Source: Micrasema longulum
Lineage: Eukaryota; Arthropoda; Insecta; Trichoptera; Brachycentridae
NCBI GenBank assembly: GCA_022494885.1
Contig: JAGVSM010000847.1
Span: 62,001-126,000, forward strand
Direction of reading: 5' to 3'
DNA length: 64,000 nucleotides
Translations under genes and position numbers: made by a program
Shown here: positions 50,246 through 62,489 of the stretch, one piece after another
How the letters are laid out: each line of letters starts with the position of its first letter
Position numbering within the stretch: the first letter of the stretch is position 1
Notes under the pieces: generated by a model
Database searches by the model: none
What the model was told of the DNA's origin: nothing
What the model saw: the letters and a program-made list of their open reading frames with translations, nothing else

Positions 50246-52404
50246 TGTCTCTATTTGAAATCTTCAAAGTAGTATTGGCTTAAATACAAAAAAATAAGTT
50301 ATGAAAATATGGGATATTATCTTTAATGTTGCAATCAATTTCAAATTCTTTACAATTTGTAAAAAAAACTTTTTGGCAGAAAAAAATTAAACACGTCCGT
50401 GTGACCGCTCAGGTCCAATAAATAGCAACAGAATCAAATTGCGTACCACTGCGCATGTCGCGATGTCCACACTAAGAATGCATACGCTTCGAAAGTGGAC
50501 GAAGCTGAAACATACCAGGTGGCACGGCACATCTTACCCGCGCCACTTTTCTCCTCACCCAATCCTACTGCAAACATACCGTTAAATCTTAAATACATAT
50601 CTTCTTCATGTCTTCAGGTCTTTTTCATGTCCCTATTTTGTAATCCAATTATCACAAATATTCAACTTTATCAATAATACACAATCTATTATTGCGTGAC
50701 TACAGATATTTGGTCGAATTCTTTAAACGCGTATTAGTTTACCTTATGTAATCAATTTCTGGCAACAAGGTTGGATGATATATTCTAAAGTGTTATCATT
50801 AACTCTAATCTCATACATTATACTATTCTATTTGCATTGCAATACCTAGGATATTTCCTTATTAAAAAAAAAATATCATATCTCTTTCTTATTTCTAATC
50901 CTTCACACTTGTTTTAACATATGTAGAATACCCATGTTTATTGTGTAGTTTTTTAGAGATTATTAGTTAAGCCATTTATTTTTTCTGATTTATTTCATAT
51001 GTTCTTTTAAAATGTGTTCCAATATTTTCGTGTATTCTGTAATCTCACATTATTTTTACAAAAGTCTGTTATACACATTTTTATTAATATACAGTTATTA
51101 ATCTTTTGCAATTGTTTGTTATGTGTTTCAAGTAAAATATATTTTTCCTATTGCTAATTATTTATTATAAGCAGGTTATTAAGTCTAGTTTCTTTTTTTC
51201 ATATTTGTCTAAGTTTTGCTTGGTTTTTTTTACAGGCGTTAAGCATTTTAAAGCGTGTTAATAATTTATTTATAATTTTCTTTTCTACCCACTTACAACT
51301 GTGTAACTAATACACATTAGTATGGCGACAATTCTGTTTTTTACTGGCGCATCTTAAAAATTGGCGCAGCTTTTTGTACTGGGTATATTGATTAATTTAA
51401 ATGTTGTACAATATTTACGCATACAGTGTCATCTTTATATTCTTACTAGTAGGGCTGTAGGAATTAGAAATATGTATTTAAATATACGAAATGATATATT
51501 TTATTTCTTCCTTCATATATTTTATCTATGTACCATAATTGTAAAAGCCCTCCGGGCGTTTATGCGAATTAAATTAATTTTAGTTTTTTTATTATGTTGA
51601 AAATGTATTTTATTTGTCATTTAAAATATTTGTATTATCAATAAATTGGTTTTTAGTGACGAAAATTTATTTCGTTCTTAAATGTGATTCACACAAATAT
51701 TTCGATTCTGTGGTGTCGCGGAAAAAGGGCCCAAATCGGGTTTTTGCTATTTGGGATTTTACTGCCATTCGAAACTCCATTCAATAACACACAAGGAAAA
51801 TGGGTGCAATTTGATGTATTTTTGGCAGTAAAAATGCGATTTTACATTTAGATTTTCATTTGTTAAAAAGTGTCAAAGAAAAAAGACCTAATTCGAGTTG
51901 TGCCTTCGATTATTTTTTCATCAAATTTGTAACACGGAAAAGGGCACAAGTCGACTTGAACTAGCAATGCCATTGCTTGACCATAACGGTGCAATGCAAT
52001 AACATTCATTTATGATATTGTCACTTCAGTTTGTTTTTGTCCCACAGACCTAAACACAAATCTGCAAAAATAGAACTTTAAAGTTTGTTTTAACGAAATA
52101 GGCATAAATAATGACCACAGCTTAAGACAAAATTCGTTGAAAACCCCGTAAAACCATTTTTCTAAAATATTTTTATCATTTTAATTTTGAAAATAAAGAC
52201 TTTCTTAGAACTTCTGTGCACTTAACGCAATTTCGATAAAAATAGTATGTTAGACAAAAAACAAACTAAAGCGACGATATGGCAAAAGGACATATCTTTT
52301 GTTGAGATCAATCCTTACGCCACGCCTCCTCAAATTGCCACGAATTTTACAAAAAACTTACCGGAGACTGCAGCTGAATGAATTGTTGTTGATTGATATT
52401 TTTT
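50246..52404. other. No gene recognised; unexplained segment at 51690-52400
   Basis: 50395-50590 is less AT-rich and unclassified. An inverted pair (agccctccgggcgtt) lies near 51547. 51710-51960 has recurring diverged motifs: gcggaaaaagggcccaaatc (51718), gaaaaaagacctaattcgag (51878) and cacggaaaagggcacaagtc (51933). 51361-51600 is open but has no motif. No known family was recognised. Confidence 0.35.
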
Positions 52405-52755
52405 ATAGATAGGAATGGAATGGAATGGATAGTGGAGGTGGGTTGCACACGGATTGATAAGTGGATCAAGTTAAATAGGTAAAATGTGTGTACTGTTGAT
52501 GAAATTTGGTCAATTGGTCTATTTAAATTGGTTTTTTTTTTTTGTTTTAGTTTGTATTGCTTATTATGTTGATGATAATTAGGTTAATTACGTTTTTTTT
52601 TATTATTATTATTAACTTTGTTCAATAACTAATTTAAGGCATGTTTCACTTTTTGTAAAAGATTTCCCTCGGCACGGGACACCCCAGTGAGGGAATATTA
52701 TTCTGTAAAAAAAAAGAATACAAACAATGTAAAAGTATAAATAAATATAATAATT
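52405..52755 (+). repeat. Interspersed repeat N, copy 4 (plus strand)
   Basis: Reads in forward orientation: gatagtggaggtgggttgca, ggatcaagttaaataggtaa, gttcaataactaatttaagg, catgtttcac, ccctcggcacgggacacccc, agtgagggaatattattctg and acaaacaatgtaaaagtata, ending in aataaatata. The A-rich end sets the strand and suggests a LINE 3' end. The ccctc...gaggg segment can fold. Confidence 0.7.
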
Positions 52756-52849
52756 GTATTCAAATAATTTTATTTCTGATGTATATTGAGGTACCTATTC
52801 ATATTATTTCTACAGTATTTCAGTATTATTTTTTTATTTATACGCCCTA

Positions 52850-53065
52850 TAGCCCGAATTTTAATGACGGTTGTCACTAGAACTCTTACAAGGCACTGCA
52901 GATTGAATAAACGCCTTGCTCGGATGAACCTTTCTGAAAATTCTCGATGTTGGTTCGGCCCTTTGCTCAGTGTACCATCAGTTAAACCTAAGGGTGTGAG
53001 AGCACTTGCCCTTTACCTAACAGCCCGTTACTAAGGACTTGGGCGTGGAGGAGGAGATCAAGTAA
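52850..53065 (+). pseudogene. LINE RNase H/C-terminal fragment
   Basis: The frame at 52786-53034 contains TRTLTRHCRLNKRLARMNLS followed by ENSRCWFG, matching the common insect LINE segment (GHCRLNKHLxxMGL...CRFC) that follows the RNase H domain. The second half no longer fits (SVKPKGVRALALYL), so the CxxC...HxxC finger is damaged. Adjacent to repeat N; a link is not shown. Confidence 0.6.
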
Positions 53066-54485
53066 TATGAAAACACTCTTCTCAAATATATCAAGTAAAT
53101 TATTAAGAAAATACCTCATGAAACAATAATCAATTTCCAATACAAACGCATGTTTTCAATAAATTTAAGTGTACCCTTTTTTAGTTCACTAACTTTATGT
53201 AAAGCAGAGCAAAAAAAATTACACGTGTAATTTAGTGCCCCGTTTATATACGGCCCTGCTCACACGTGGCTTTCCAGGGCCATACCGCGAAACCTATAGG
53301 AAAACACTGTAAAGCGTTTTTAAAAATTTCCTTATCATTTTTCTTGGAAATCGTTTTAAAATATTTTTAAAAATATGTATATTAAAAAAATTGTGATTAA
53401 AAACGTATTTTATCAACGAAACGATACACACCAGACGAGGTCTAGAGAAGCGGTAGGGAAAGAGAGGGGAAAAGTTGGGATAGAGGTTTGTGGAAGAGAT
53501 TCTTGTTTGAGACAAAAAAATCCCCATTTTGCAATTATAATTTTTTTTAAATCATAAAAAGAAAATAACTTTTGAATTTGCCTCTTCAGTTTCACTGCCT
53601 GGCTCTGAAACATCGTGTTTAAACAGAAAACGATGAACATTATTATTAATTCAAAACGTTTTTTCTTTATTTTGAAAAATTCACACTTTGTCCCCGACAG
53701 TATTTAAACATTTTCACTGATAATGTAGTATATTATAGTTAGTGGCTAATCACTTAAATTTATCTATTTTATTCGAATGATTTTTTTTCCTGTTAATCTT
53801 CTTCAATATTTGCTTTTTATCATAGTTGATATAATACTTTATTTTATCGCCTATGTTATACTTAAATCTATTTTTGTGACTTAAACGTCTAATTTACAAC
53901 CCGATTTTGCATCGACATATTATTACGTGCTGATTAATTACTTAAAGCCTTCCACGTAAACACGTAATCAATCACCAAATTAAATGTTTTTTGTTTATCA
54001 ATGTTTGTAGCGACAAGTATTGGCTCACCTACGCCTTTGACTTCATACTAGAATTGAGGGTACTACTTGCAAACCTGGCAAAATCCAAAAATCTAAAAAA
54101 AGTGAGATATTAATTGAACCTTATTCAGAATACAACTTTTTACAATAATTATAACATTGCCAGTTAAAAATACGGCCCTATTTGTAATAACTTGACTTTT
54201 AAATTGTCGGGTTTGTTGCAAAAATGGTAGCCTCTACTTGGGTATTGTTAAGTTGGAATGTGTAATTGAAATAATAATTTCACTACTGTTTCTTGACATA
54301 ATCATGCTTATGTGCCCATTAAATTTAAGTTTGAAAAAAAGTTAAGTATTGTATCAGTTTATTGCGATTTGCTCAAAATAAAGAAGGATGGATTTTGCCG
54401 GGTTTGAAAATAGTACCCTCAATTATTTAAATTATATATATTTTTTTTTCATTTAACGAAAATATTTTAAGTTTAAAAAATGTTT
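53066..54485. other. No gene recognised
   Basis: 53220-53300 is less AT-rich (cccgtttatatacggccctg), and 53425-53510 has open frames on both strands without motifs. The remainder is AT-rich. Confidence 0.4.
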
Positions 54486-54560
54486 TATCATCACCATTTC
54501 TTTTCCGCACCTAATGGTACAAAGGGCACTGTGTCAGTGCACCAACCGCAACGTATTTTG
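54486..54560 (-). mobile_element. SINE A tail fragment
   Basis: atcatcaccatttcttttcc, gcacctaatggtac, cactgtgtcagtgcaccaac and cgcaacgtattttg are the reverse complement of the A tail. It supplies the artificial start of the open frame at 54480-54968. Confidence 0.7.
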
Positions 54561-54639
54561 ATTATTTTTGTTACTTTTTTAATTTTTAAGATCCATCAAT
54601 TTCAAATTGCATATTTCTATAGAACAAATGAACTATATT

Positions 54640-55170
54640 TCTTTGTTAAATTCTTTGAATTTACCTACTCTGGGGATAGCAGGACAATAACTGACCTAAT
54701 ATTTTTATATAAAATCATTCATTCTAAATTTGATTGTTACGAACTCCTGGATTTAATAAATATTAATATACCAACACATAGAACTAGACAAAATACTATT
54801 TATTATTGTCACCCTTCTCAAACAAACTATCTTTGTCACCTACCCATACCGCGTATACACAGACTAAGAAATGAATGTACCTCTCATATCGACATTTTTA
54901 TTTCGAGTCTCTATGAATTCGAATCGTCTCTTTATAAATATTTTATGATGTTCGATAGTAACGATTAACTTGCAAACGCTGCTTATGCTAATGATCTGCT
55001 GTCAACTCATTTTATGTTCATAATAAACCGACTTTTTTATATCTTTTTTATGTTGACATACATTCATGTACATATATATATATGTATATTTCTTATTATT
55101 TTTCTTTTTAAATGTTGCTTTTATGTTTATATATCTAACTGAAGTCATTGAATCCTTATATTTTATTTAC
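54640..55170 (+). pseudogene. LINE reverse transcriptase C-terminal fragment
   Basis: From about 54655 the frame reads FTYSGDSRTITDLIFLYKII, HSKFDCYELLDLININIPTH and RTRQNTIYYC, ending with LRNECTSHIDIFISSLYEFE at the C terminus (stop at 54966). This is the typical last region of Jockey/R1-type LINE proteins (RR...DL.FLYKI.H...D...LL..I...VP.R). The catalytic domain is missing, and the 5' neighbour is an unrelated SINE fragment. The rest to about 55170 is probably 3' untranslated sequence. Confidence 0.7.
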
Positions 55171-55599
55171 AATGAACTGTATTTATTTACGAGGAAAACA
55201 AAAAACAAACCAACACGAGCTTTGACTTAGATATTACACACGCGTTGACTTGTGACTGCGATAACTCAAGTATGTTCATTACTGTTTATTGTGTTCGCAC
55301 AAATGCTTAGCATGTTAAAACACATGATTTAATGTGTTATTCAGATAGTTATTTTTGACTGAGCTACTGATATCAGCCCAGTTAAAATGAATATTGCAGT
55401 TTACCCACGTAGGTACTGCACACCGCATCTGAGGACAGAAGTCCCCTCAACAGTATCCACATTCAAGAAAAAAATTCTCGTTGCCTAACGAGAGAAGCTG
55501 CCCAAAGGAGCTCTCTGTAATCTGGTAGCCTTAGATATGTATGCTGAAAGAAGGTAATCCAAACATACATAATATGGACTTCATTGGATTAAGAAAAAA
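55171..55599. other. No gene recognised; doubtful coding scrap at 55390-55500
   Basis: One plus-strand frame reads LRTEVPSTVSTFKKKILVA, which resembles a LINE or transposase C terminus, but it is too short to classify. Confidence 0.35.
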
Positions 55600-55975
55600 G
55601 GCAAATGGTTTCTTTACTGGCTGGGGTTAAATGGATTAGAAATGATCAGTTCGCTGAAATGATGACAAAGCTTTTTAAATGCCTTAAAATTCTTTTTTGA
55701 AGACACCAGATCCGTATATTTGACAGCACCTATAAAAGGGCTACGGATAGTTGCGTGAAGCTGCATTTAGTATGCATAGAGAGAAGGAATAGGACAAGAC
55801 CACAGAATGTGTTTAGAATATTGATTTAGACATCCGCAGCAGCGAGGAGGGGAATCAACAATATTAAAAACAATTTTTGTTAATAAATTAACTATGACCT
55901 TATAAAACTGGGTACTCCAGTGGCTATCCGAGGAGACAGAATGAATATTGCCATGTAAAACCACCTTTATTTACA
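55600..55975 (-). pseudogene. LINE RNase H/C-terminal fragment
   Basis: The minus-strand frame at 55767-55964 has SSDSHWSTQFYKVIVNLLTK and DSPPRCCGCLNQYSKHILWS followed by CP, matching the C-X-CG...H-I-L...CP finger found after RNase H in I/R1/Jockey-type LINEs. In another frame, AVKYTDLVSSKKNFKAFKKL continues the usual following segment. Truncated and frame-broken. Confidence 0.55.
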
Positions 55976-56779
55976 TATTTCATGTAAACTTTTCCTAAAA
56001 TTGAGCCCGGGACCTCAAGCATGGAGCAAACGCGCCTACCAAGAAGTGGAGTTATTTCTGATTTATTTTATTATTATTTTTTTACCTGAGAGCAACCATC
56101 GAGTCTATAACACTCGTCCATATTCTGATTCTATTTCACACACGAAACTGCATTTTTCATGCGCTTGGACGCGGGACTTATCAGTAATTCGTAATAATAT
56201 TTTTGTAGCTTTTCTGTTATCAGCATTTTTGTGTCCATTGATGGAAACGAAACATTTGTCACAATTTTCACAACAGAGCGGAAATCACTGTCAAGAATTT
56301 GATCAAATTGATCGATGAGAAAAGGCGAAACAAAATAAGTGACGTTATAGAGTAAAAATAGAATATTGCAACTTGTAGTCTTAAGGCGTTTGATTGATTA
56401 CAACCCACCCGTCTTTAAGTATCCTTGGATTATAAACAATTTCTTTGGAAACCGATCGAGTTATCTAATTTATTATTTTTAGACATGCCATGATTTATGT
56501 AACTTTTTAATTTAGTACGCTAACATACTCGCTATATTTGTGAATTAGTCCGCATTTACACAAGATCATTTCTGAGAACTGTATAATAATATATTATGTA
56601 CATTTTACATGGAAATTAAATTGTTCCATCCGATGATTTTTTTTCTCTTACAACTTACAATTTAAAAAAACGGTTCAAATTTACTCTTAAGATACTTGTC
56701 GAAAATAAATCTCCCTTGATTGTAACGAAAAATCAGTAAATCTGGGTATCGCAATTCCGTCTAACTTTTTGACTCCCGA
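55976..56779. other. No gene recognised; unclassified block at 56080-56330
   Basis: 56001-56318 is open for 105 codons without a motif. The block is somewhat less AT-rich and has no partner in the window. Confidence 0.35.
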
Positions 56780-57005
56780 TTCTGCCTCTTTGGATTATCT
56801 CTTCGATTGCCCTTAGTAGTTTTATCTCTGACGTTCTGAACAGTTACTTAATTTTTTCTACTTAGTTTTTCGTATTTTTTTTCTCTCTATCTATCCTCGC
56901 CTCTATTGTATACACCATGATTGGTGTGACACACGTTTTGTAAATCGGAATCATGTGTCCAATAATCATGTGTTCATCGTACCATGCTACATTTCTTAGG
57001 CATCC
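56780..57005 (-). pseudogene. RTE-type LINE fragment
   Basis: The minus-strand translation from about 57000 reads LRNVAWYDEHM and, from 56952, IPIYKTCVTPIMVYTIEAR, close to the common insect RTE-like segment (VRIYKTCVRPIMTYxxETR) lying shortly before the C-terminal GHMMR-type motif. Downstream is frame-broken. A short, dead fragment of a different copy from that at 42483. Confidence 0.55.
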
Positions 57006-57959
57006 AGATGTTTACTAAGAGAGATGAATATGTTCTAATCATCACTATGGCTGCATCGTCTGCGTGGCATGAGATGTCAACGACCTTATTTCCCTTGGTT
57101 GTTTCACCACTTTCTTTATTTTTAAAAGCGGTTTTTTAAATATATTTATTCTGATTGTGTAAGAAAGGGTTTTTGGCGTATATACTGTGCCATATTTAGT
57201 TATAAAGGTGCTAAACTTGCTTTGTTTCTTTGTTGTTCTCAATATGTGTTTTTTTATGGTAATATTATTTTTATCCCGAATTAAGTTGTTTGAACTTCTA
57301 GGAATGTAATTATACCTGTAAAATACTTTGTGTTACATGAATTATAAATAAATAAAAATAAAAAAATATTAAATTTTTTTTTTAAATTAATTGCACAAGA
57401 AACCAAAGTTATAGACTAATTACAGTTTTCTGCATACAATACTACAATATTAAAACCAACGCCAAAAACGCATACTTCCCTAGAGCTATTCCGTAGAAAT
57501 CAACTTTCAAAAATAATAAAACAATAATAGAATTAATATAAATATTTATTTTTTCAATCCACTTTCTTAGAACTGCGGTCTTAAAAATCTTATTTCCAAC
57601 GGATTTACACGAAGCAACTCGTTACAAATTTTATATCAAAGCGGATAAAATATTTGTAATCTAAAGTCTATTGAATATAGTTAGATTAAATTATAATTAT
57701 TATTTACAGTAAAGGCTCCAGCATTTTCTTTAAAGCTGTTTAGAGTGAGAAAATAGATATCAATTTTAAAAATATGTATTTTATAAAAAATCAGGATTCT
57801 GGGTATAGCTGCATTGTTATTTATATTTGGGGTCAACATATTTATTTTTTAATTGTTGTGCTTTTTTTTTATTTTGTAGTTTTTTGCCTTAGAAAAAAAT
57901 TCAAACATCTCATAAAATTTGAGCATAAAATAGGTACGGCCCGCTCATATTTTTCAATT
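57006..57959. other. AT-rich stretch, nothing recognised
   Basis: 57040-57245 is open on the minus strand but has no motif. A tail-like aataaataaaaataaaaaa run occurs at 57346-57366. Confidence 0.45.
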
Positions 57960-58060
57960 TCAATATGACTTAAACTAGCTAATGACAGCGTTGACTTCCA
58001 TATTCTCTTCTCGAAAATATTTTTCCTCTATGCTGTGATGAATTTCAAAGTAAATGTAGC
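57960..58060 (-). repeat. Repeat M fragment
   Basis: taaactagctaatgacagcg, ttgacttccatattctcttc, tcgaaaatatttttcctcta match the M segment also present at 61865-61935 (aaactagccaacgatagg...). Confidence 0.5.
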
Positions 58061-58269
58061 TATAATGCACTGAGTTTTGTGTTATTGCATAAGAATTTTA
58101 AATTAGTTATTTATGAACAAAAAAAAGTACATTGCTTCAGATGGAAGTGAATAAAACGCTGCACTTTTGTCTGTACATACATACCTCGTTTCCTCTATAC
58201 TGATCATCTTTTCATGCTCGCACGCTAATTATTCCTACATTCGACGTTTCTATCTTCAAGCGAACCGGG

Positions 58270-58420
58270 TTGTGTTCCTGTGGCTAGTGTTGTGAACTCA
58301 CAAATCAGAGGTCCGAGATTTAAATCTCACTCTACTTCAATTTGGTTTTTTATTTTTATTTTCTAAGAGTGAGTTATTTACAACTAGTTTGTTTACAAAA
58401 AGCCCAAAAACTTCCTTTGA
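58270..58420 (+). mobile_element. SINE C copy
   Basis: gttcctgtggctagtgttgt, gaactcacaaatcagaggtc and cgagatttaaatctcactct give the head with an eroded B box, followed by aagagtgagttatttacaac of the C body. Confidence 0.65.
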
Positions 58421-60239
58421 ACTTTAAATAAAAAATGTACAATATATATCTTTCGCGGTCTTTCTTTTCTGCATTCATAAACATATTTCCCTGTCCATTT
58501 GCTCTACTTCTACATATCCAAAGTAACGCAGCACTTTAATTTTGCACACTTTACGGTTATTTAAAAAGTAATACAATTCGATCATTTTACATAATATTAT
58601 GTCATGTCAACCATGAAATAAAATATTTCAGACATTTAAAAATCGTAGTTACTTTTTTTCATTATATCATACCGTTTTATTCTATTAAATTTACAACTAA
58701 CTTTTTATTTTGTGCTTCTGGATATATTTATCCCAATCAATACAGTTTTTTTTTTATTAAATAATTTTGCCTGCCTTATAATTTGTTTGCATTTATTATA
58801 ATTTTTGCACTTTTTTATGACGGTGAGACTAATATTTTATTTGCATTACAGCATGCTTTATTGGTCACGTCTTTTGAAAAGAACACCTTTTTTTATTTTA
58901 TCCTATTTCCTATAATTTATTGAATAAATAAATAAATTATTAATGTGTACATAAATTTAAAATCATTTTACAATTTGAGTTTTTTTACTTTACTTCTCTA
59001 GTTTGTAGTCTTAACCTACACCCGCAATAATATTTTTAATGTAAATTTATTTTTTTAATTAGACTTGTCAAGACTCTTGCATAATGTATTTGAATAATGT
59101 TTATTTTAAAATGATAAATGTGTTGAACGCGTGCAAGCCGGGATAATTAGGAAAAGTGAAGAGTGATTGACGATTTGGTGTCGGCGATTTCACATCAACT
59201 TGAATGCTGTCTTACTTTTACTCCAACAAAGAAAACAGCTGTCAGCCTTAAATCAAAGTTCTGCAAAATTATGCTCACGAACACAGCTAGCGCATAAATA
59301 CAAAAATATAAAAAATAATATTGCATCGTTGTGTTTTCTTCGATTTTTTCATTCTTAAAATATTACAAAAATTTAATGTAAACTCAAGTATTCGAAAGAT
59401 ATTATTTTTAAAAAAAGGAAATGGATATTAGACAAATCAAAAGATAATTATAGTATTTAAAAAACCTTACACCTTTAATATTAACTTACATTGTATCTTG
59501 CAACTGATGACGAACAATTTTTACCTATAATAGTTTATAGGGACGTAAGATTGGTGTTTTGTATGTATCCATTTGTTATGGGTTAATTTATGTTTTTTTT
59601 TCTTTTTACTGAACTCATAAAAAATCAAAACTGTATTTTTATAAATTAAGTACGTATTTTGTAACTAAAATAAAAAAAATGGATTACAGGAGTTTTCATA
59701 ATAACCACTTCTTGGTGTCAAAGACTTCAGTTGGATTGTGTATTTTGAAACTAAAAACAAAAAAAACTTTTCAGTGTAATCAAAGTTATTTTTAATTAGT
59801 ATGTCATACTGCAATGTAATTAAAACTCGTTGTAAACAAAACATAATTTTAATGCAGGATTTGCAAATTCCAAATCGTAATTGCTTTTAAAACTTATCTA
59901 ACGCTTGTTGTGAGGTAAATGAAAAGCTTTATTCAGGATTTTCGGAAAATGTTTGAAATTACTTTTAAGCATTTACAAATAACAATTATCTTCAACCAAA
60001 AAATTCCACTTAAATAAATAAAAAAAAAATGATAAATAATATTACGTTTAACTGAGAAAATTGTGTTGGATGTGTTTCACTGTAAAAATATTTGTATTTA
60101 TATGAGTAAAATACATTATTTTGTTATTTTATTGACCCGGATACATATTTTAACCGCATCAGTTAACATTATTTATAATTGAACTATATGAATTGGAAGT
60201 TATCGTAAATTAAATAAATATTTGCGTTCTTGCGATTCA
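58421..60239. other. AT-rich stretch; unclassified patch at 59125-59290
   Basis: 59125-59290 is less AT-rich (acgcgtgcaagccgggataa) and open for 63 codons without a secure motif. A tail-like gaataaataaataaatt run lies at 58922. No gene is called. Confidence 0.45.
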
Positions 60240-60480
60240 CCGAAATTTTTCCATTATGAGGCCATTTTCAACGAGTTATACATAACCATATTTTTCGTTA
60301 ATATGTGTTTTTTTTAAAATATGTACTCAATTTAATGTGATTAACCCAAATATATTTATTCTGAGGCCATTTTTGACTAGTCGTAAACCGTGTTAGAACA
60401 TTTAATTCATGTTTAGGTAAAGAGGTGTTCGAACTTTAGACCTCTGATCCGCAAATTAGCGACAGCTTATATAAGTTATT
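60240..60480 (-). mobile_element. SINE C, two tail segments and one head
   Basis: The minus strand reads the head tttgcggatcagaggtc with an eroded B box (gttcgaacacctc), then aaaaatggcctcagaataaa, and about 60 bp later a second tail gttgaaaatggcctcataat. It appears to be one SINE C whose tail is duplicated, or two nested copies. Confidence 0.55.
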
Positions 60481-60671
60481 CAAAAAGTAATGATTTCATG
60501 ATACAGGATATCTTTGTTTGTTTATATAAAGGTACTTGTTCCTTATTTTTTACCAAAAAGCATTGATTGCAAAACTTATATTCAATATTACCGAGACAAT
60601 ACGTTTTTGAAAACCAACGAAATCTTTTTTTAAAAATTTATCCTTGCTAACATAGTATACGTCAATATTTT
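60481..60671. other. AT-rich spacer
   Basis: Nothing recognised. Confidence 0.4.
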
Positions 60672-60960
60672 TTTATTTATTTATTTAACTTTTTGTACAT
60701 AATGTTATTTTTGTACAATATCAGAAGCAATTCTGATCAGCAAGACTATACTTCCCTCCCAAGCGGTGCGACAGCGCCAAACGCAAGTTGATTATATAGA
60801 GGGAAAGGAAAGACAGTCTAAAATGACGCTGTATAAGATATACATCCAGGACATATGGACCAATTATGTTGTTAAGGTGATTCTTATGAAAATGGTACGA
60901 TATAAATCGTATGCAAAAATCATAATAAAGACAACCATGTACACCCATACATAACTTCTT
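60672..60960 (-). repeat. Possible LINE 3' end, unclassified
   Basis: Begins with a tttatttatttatttaact run (A-rich on the minus strand), then a less AT-rich stretch (cctcccaagcggtgcgacag, agagggaaaggaaagacag). Open frames on both strands carry no motif. Confidence 0.3.
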
Positions 60961-61420
60961 AAATAACTGTGTACGGAGGCATGCATAAAGCATAATAATA
61001 AAATAATGTATGTAGGCATATCTCTCAAGAATAATTCACCCCTATTTCTTTCATCCCTTACTAAAAATGCCATTTCAGCAGCCATCATTTACTTTAATGT
61101 CTTTATAAATTTCCATCTTCAATATTTTCGGACATTGACTACACGCGGTGGTGCAGTGGATATTAAGCACCTACTCTCTACTTCGCTAAATCATAATTCT
61201 TTTAATAAAATCACTTATTTTTAGATTAAAAATTTCAATTAAAAAAATATTTTCGCTTTTTCTACACAAAATAAGTAAAATATTATAATAAATTTATCGG
61301 TATTACCTAGTGTTTTGTCATTATTTCATTTGAATGTAAAAAAAATACATTTTTTTAAGTCTGATAGTTTTGTGGATTTATTTAACCCCATTGTTACTTT
61401 TTTTGTGATAAATATAATTG
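60961..61420. other. No gene recognised
   Basis: A tRNA-like scrap acacgcggtggtgcagtgg lies at 61141 and may be an eroded SINE head; nothing else is seen. Confidence 0.35.
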
Positions 61421-62025
61421 AACAATGTTTTGAGTATCTCTAAATGTTGACAGACAGGCTGGATTTTCCCTAAAATTTAAACCAGCCAACGACAGGTCTT
61501 AAGACTTATTAATGCCTAGATTTCCATATTCCCTTTTTTAAAAATGTTTTCCCTCTGTTGTAACAAATTAAGATCTTAATAACTCTTTAAGGAGGAAATC
61601 CAGCCTGTTTGCAAACATTTGGACACACTTAAAACATTGTTGAATCACCAAACTGGTAAAAAAAGTATAAAAAACGGAAAATCGTTTTTTTTTTGGCGTT
61701 ACTTAGTAAGTGAATTGGTTAAGCCGGATGAATCTCACCCACATGATAAAGGTTTTAGCTCTTTTACTTCACTTAAGTCAATAGATGGAAGAGTTGAGGA
61801 AATGTGGATGTTTGAACATAGGCAGAATGGTGAATGTTACACAGTGTATTAAGTTACCACTTAAACTAGCCAACGATAGGTCATAAGTCCTATAAATGCC
61901 TAAACTTCCATATTTCCTTCTCAAAAATGTTTTCCCGCTTTGTCGTAAAAAATAAATCTAAATAACTCCCTAGGGACGAAATCCGACCTCTCTAAAATTA
62001 TTTGGACATACTCAAATCATTGTTA
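61421..62025. repeat. Repeat M composite element
   Basis: A plus-strand terminal arm (aacaatgttttgagtatctc, 61421) faces a minus-strand arm ending ttaaaacattgttg (about 61640), making a small palindrome. A reverse-complement M body follows (ttttagctcttttacttcac, ggcagaatggtgaatgttac, 61746-61860) and then another minus-strand arm, ending ctcaaatcattgtt at 62025. The layout repeats that at 5296-5887 with arms and body in mirrored order. The frame at 61619-61852 is M sequence, not a gene. Confidence 0.7.
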
Positions 62026-62489
62026 AATTGTTTTTATCTCAAAAAAGAATTCCACAAAACTTTCAGTCACCTCTGTTGCAAAAAAATAAAAAATAAATAA
62101 ATTTAATTTTCATTTTATTTTGTATGCATTAAACGCTCAGAGGGGTTTTCATTTACAAATTTGCTTATATAATAATACATCATAAAGTTTACAAACACTA
62201 ATAAGTAATAGTTATGTTATATAAAAATTAAAAAGTTAAGTACATATAAACATGTTTAAAAAGATACATTAAAAGTAATTCACAAGTACGCAATTTAGTT
62301 GTTGCAAAGTGTAAATTAATAACTGAATGAATAATACCGAAATCAAAACATTGAAATTACGCACAAGTTTATTCATCAATGTAATAATTAAGTGGCAAAG
62401 AAGTGACTAAATGAAACTTAGTTTTTGCTGATAACTTATTCTGTTGTACTTGACTTATTTTTTTATTTCATTAAAGCAGGTGAAATATT
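62026..62489. other. AT-rich; probable LINE 3' untranslated region
   Basis: Lies downstream of the minus-strand LINE remnant at 62490-62870. No clear tail was identified. Confidence 0.4.

Noticed and set aside
54480..54968. 162-codon frame as one gene
   Set aside because: The first part is a reversed SINE tail and the second part a LINE C terminus; the frame is a chance junction.
55390..55500. Transposase or LINE C terminus
   Set aside because: Only about 20 residues look familiar; family cannot be named.
59167..59358. Reverse-transcriptase segment after YADD
   Set aside because: A possible INLNAV...K pattern is too weak, and flanking motifs are absent.
61619..61852. 77-codon frame as a small gene
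   Set aside because: It lies wholly within the repeat M body, and other copies do not keep the frame.
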